Assembly: GCA_017577485.1 (NCBI GenBank)
Contig: PKRI01000003.1
Coordinates: 72,501 to 87,525 of the forward strand
DNA from: Bacillota bacterium
Lineage (GTDB): Bacteria > Bacillota > Sulfobacillia > Thermaerobacterales > RSA17
Direction of reading: 5' to 3'
DNA length: 15,025 nt
Position 1 is the stretch's first letter. Each line of letters begins with the position of its first letter. A program made the position numbers and the translations under genes. A model generated the notes under the pieces. That model made no database searches, was not told the DNA's origin, and saw nothing but the letters and a program-made list of their open reading frames with translations. Shown piece by piece: positions 14,133-15,025 of the stretch.

Positions 14133-15025
14133 CACCCCGGGTTCCGCCTCTGTCAGGAACAGGTGCAGCAGCCGCCGGCTGCCGCCGGTGACCCGGAAGT
14201 CGTGGGCCACGGCCACGCCGGGCACCCAGAGGATGGTGTCCCCCAGGGTGACCAGCGGCACGCGCCCCCGCAGGTCCCTGGGCACCCGGCGGTCCACGAA
14301 CAGGTCCTGCAGCTTGCGGGATCCGGGTGCGCCCAGCGGGCGCATGCGGTCGCCCGGCCGCCACGCCCGCACCCACAATGCGGCCGGCGATCCCATCTTC
14401 TCATAATCCAGGTAAGCGTGCCCCGGGCGGCGCAGATCGCCGGGGGCCGCCGCGCCGCCCTCCAGCACCTCGGCGCCGATGCCGCCCCAGGGTTGTTCCC
14501 AGTCGATGCGCCCCGGCACAGGCAGCGGCCGGGGTTCGGGGCCGGGGGCGCCGCCGGCGGCCGGTTCCGCGCTGCTGCCTGCCGGACCCGCGCCGCTGCC
14601 TGCCGCGCCCGTGCGCGTCGCCGCGCGCGGCGCCGCGGGCCGGAACAGCAGCCGCCCCTGCTGGTGGGCCGCGCGGACGCCTCCCGGCAGGTCCACCGCC
14701 CCGGAGGTCCGGTCCAGCAGCGCTTCCACCGCCTCCACGTGCCGCAGGCCCAGCGCGCGGCCGCCCGCGGCGCGGTCGGGTTCACCGCCGGCGCCGGCAG
14801 CCTCGGGAACACCGGCGTCACCGGCGGCTTCCCCCGGCCCGGCCGCCGCCTGCCAGTACGCCCGCCGGATGGCGCGGCGCCGGAGCGGCACCGGCGCCTC
14901 CCGCAGCGCGGCGGCATCCAGCCAGATGCCGCCCGGCAGGTGCAGCCGCGCCTCCCGGAACAGCCGTGCCGCCCGTTCCTCCAGGTAATCAACCTCGGCG
15001 GCGGCCAGTTGGGAGAGCCGCCACA
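14124..15025 (-). CDS. tilS: tRNA(Ile)-lysidine synthase, C-terminal part (N-terminus outside window)
   Basis: TilS converts the wobble C34 of tRNA-Ile(CAU) to lysidine, which switches both codon reading and charging. Only the last ~300 residues are visible; the N-terminal PP-loop ATPase lies beyond the right edge. Seen first is the substrate-binding region (LSQLAAAEVDYLEERAARLF, then RRRAIRRAYW, HVEAVEALLDRTSGAVDLPGG). Then comes the C-terminal domain: VRAWRPGDRMRPLGAPGSRKLQDLFVDRRVPRDLRGRVPLV, with TILWVPG near the end. This PGDR...LG...KKLQD-type pattern is diagnostic. Two Gly/Ala/Pro/Glu-rich insertions occur, one before the HVEAV helix and one of about 50 residues before the C-terminal domain. 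The frame is open to the window edge. It stops 57 nt before the ftsH GTG start, and its 3' end overlaps the ftsH -35 box. Confidence 0.93.
   Translation of the reverse strand, partial: WRLSQLAAAEVDYLEERAARLFREARLHLPGGIWLDAAALREAPVPLRRRAIRRAYWQAAAGPGEAAGDAGVPEAAGAGGEPDRAAGGRALGLRHVEAVEALLDRTSGAVDLPGGVRAAHQQGRLLFRPAAPRAATRTGAAGSGAGPAGSSAEPAAGGAPGPEPRPLPVPGRIDWEQPWGGIGAEVLEGGAAAPGDLRRPGHAYLDYEKMGSPAALWVRAWRPGDRMRPLGAPGSRKLQDLFVDRRVPRDLRGRVPLVTLGDTILWVPGVAVAHDFRVTGGSRRLLHLFLTEAEPGVLR
14568..14607. repeat. Two-copy 21-nt tandem repeat inside the tilS linker
   Basis: A 21-nt unit starting CGCG(C/T)(T/C)GCTGCCTGCCG occurs twice, offset by 21 nt (from 14568 and from 14589). It encodes two 7-residue units, AAGSGAG and PAGSSAE, on the minus strand, and lies in the low-complexity linker of TilS. 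This suggests the linker grew by in-frame duplication. Confidence 0.45.

Overview
The window looks like chromosome from a high-GC Bacillota bacterium, probably of the Symbiobacterium/Thermaerobacter kind (inference). It is very GC-rich. It uses strong AGGAGG-type ribosome binding sites and many GTG/TTG starts. It keeps a scattered version of the classical Firmicute tilS-ftsH-coaX-folB-folK-greA-lysS neighbourhood. There is no mobile element, RNA gene or CRISPR array, and no gene-free stretch over 300 bases.

Right part (15025 down to 5938, all minus strand): a long co-directional housekeeping run. In transcription order it holds tilS (3' part only), ftsH, a CCA-adding-type nucleotidyltransferase with an HD domain, a membrane-anchored beta-propeller protein of unknown function, a FolB-FolK fusion, an S58/P1-family self-cleaving aminopeptidase, coaX, and a bifunctional-nuclease-family (DUF151) protein. 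Several neighbours are coupled by GTGA stop/start overlaps. A convincing sigma-A promoter sits just ahead of ftsH. A hairpin plus T-run separates coaX from the DUF151 gene, right at the latter's ribosome binding site.

Middle (4129 to 5927, plus strand): an island of opposite polarity. It holds a UPF0173 metallo-beta-lactamase-fold hydrolase, overlapping by 8 nt a small membrane protein with a His/Asp-rich putative metal site. After these come what look like two ends of a deleted gene cluster: the N-terminal third of a VTC-domain (polyphosphate-polymerase-like) gene, and the C-terminal tail of a CotH-like protein with a membrane anchor.

Left part (4008 down to 1, minus strand): a two-gene unit of unusual interest, then greA and lysS (3' end cut off by the window edge). 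The pair is a protein commonly labelled quinate 5-dehydrogenase but of unknown function, followed by a homologue of cyanobacterial long-chain acyl-ACP reductase (COG5322). The homologue keeps a Rossmann GATGSIG motif and the equivalent of the reductase's catalytic cysteine. This pair and the VTC/CotH scar are the most notable items; the rest is housekeeping.
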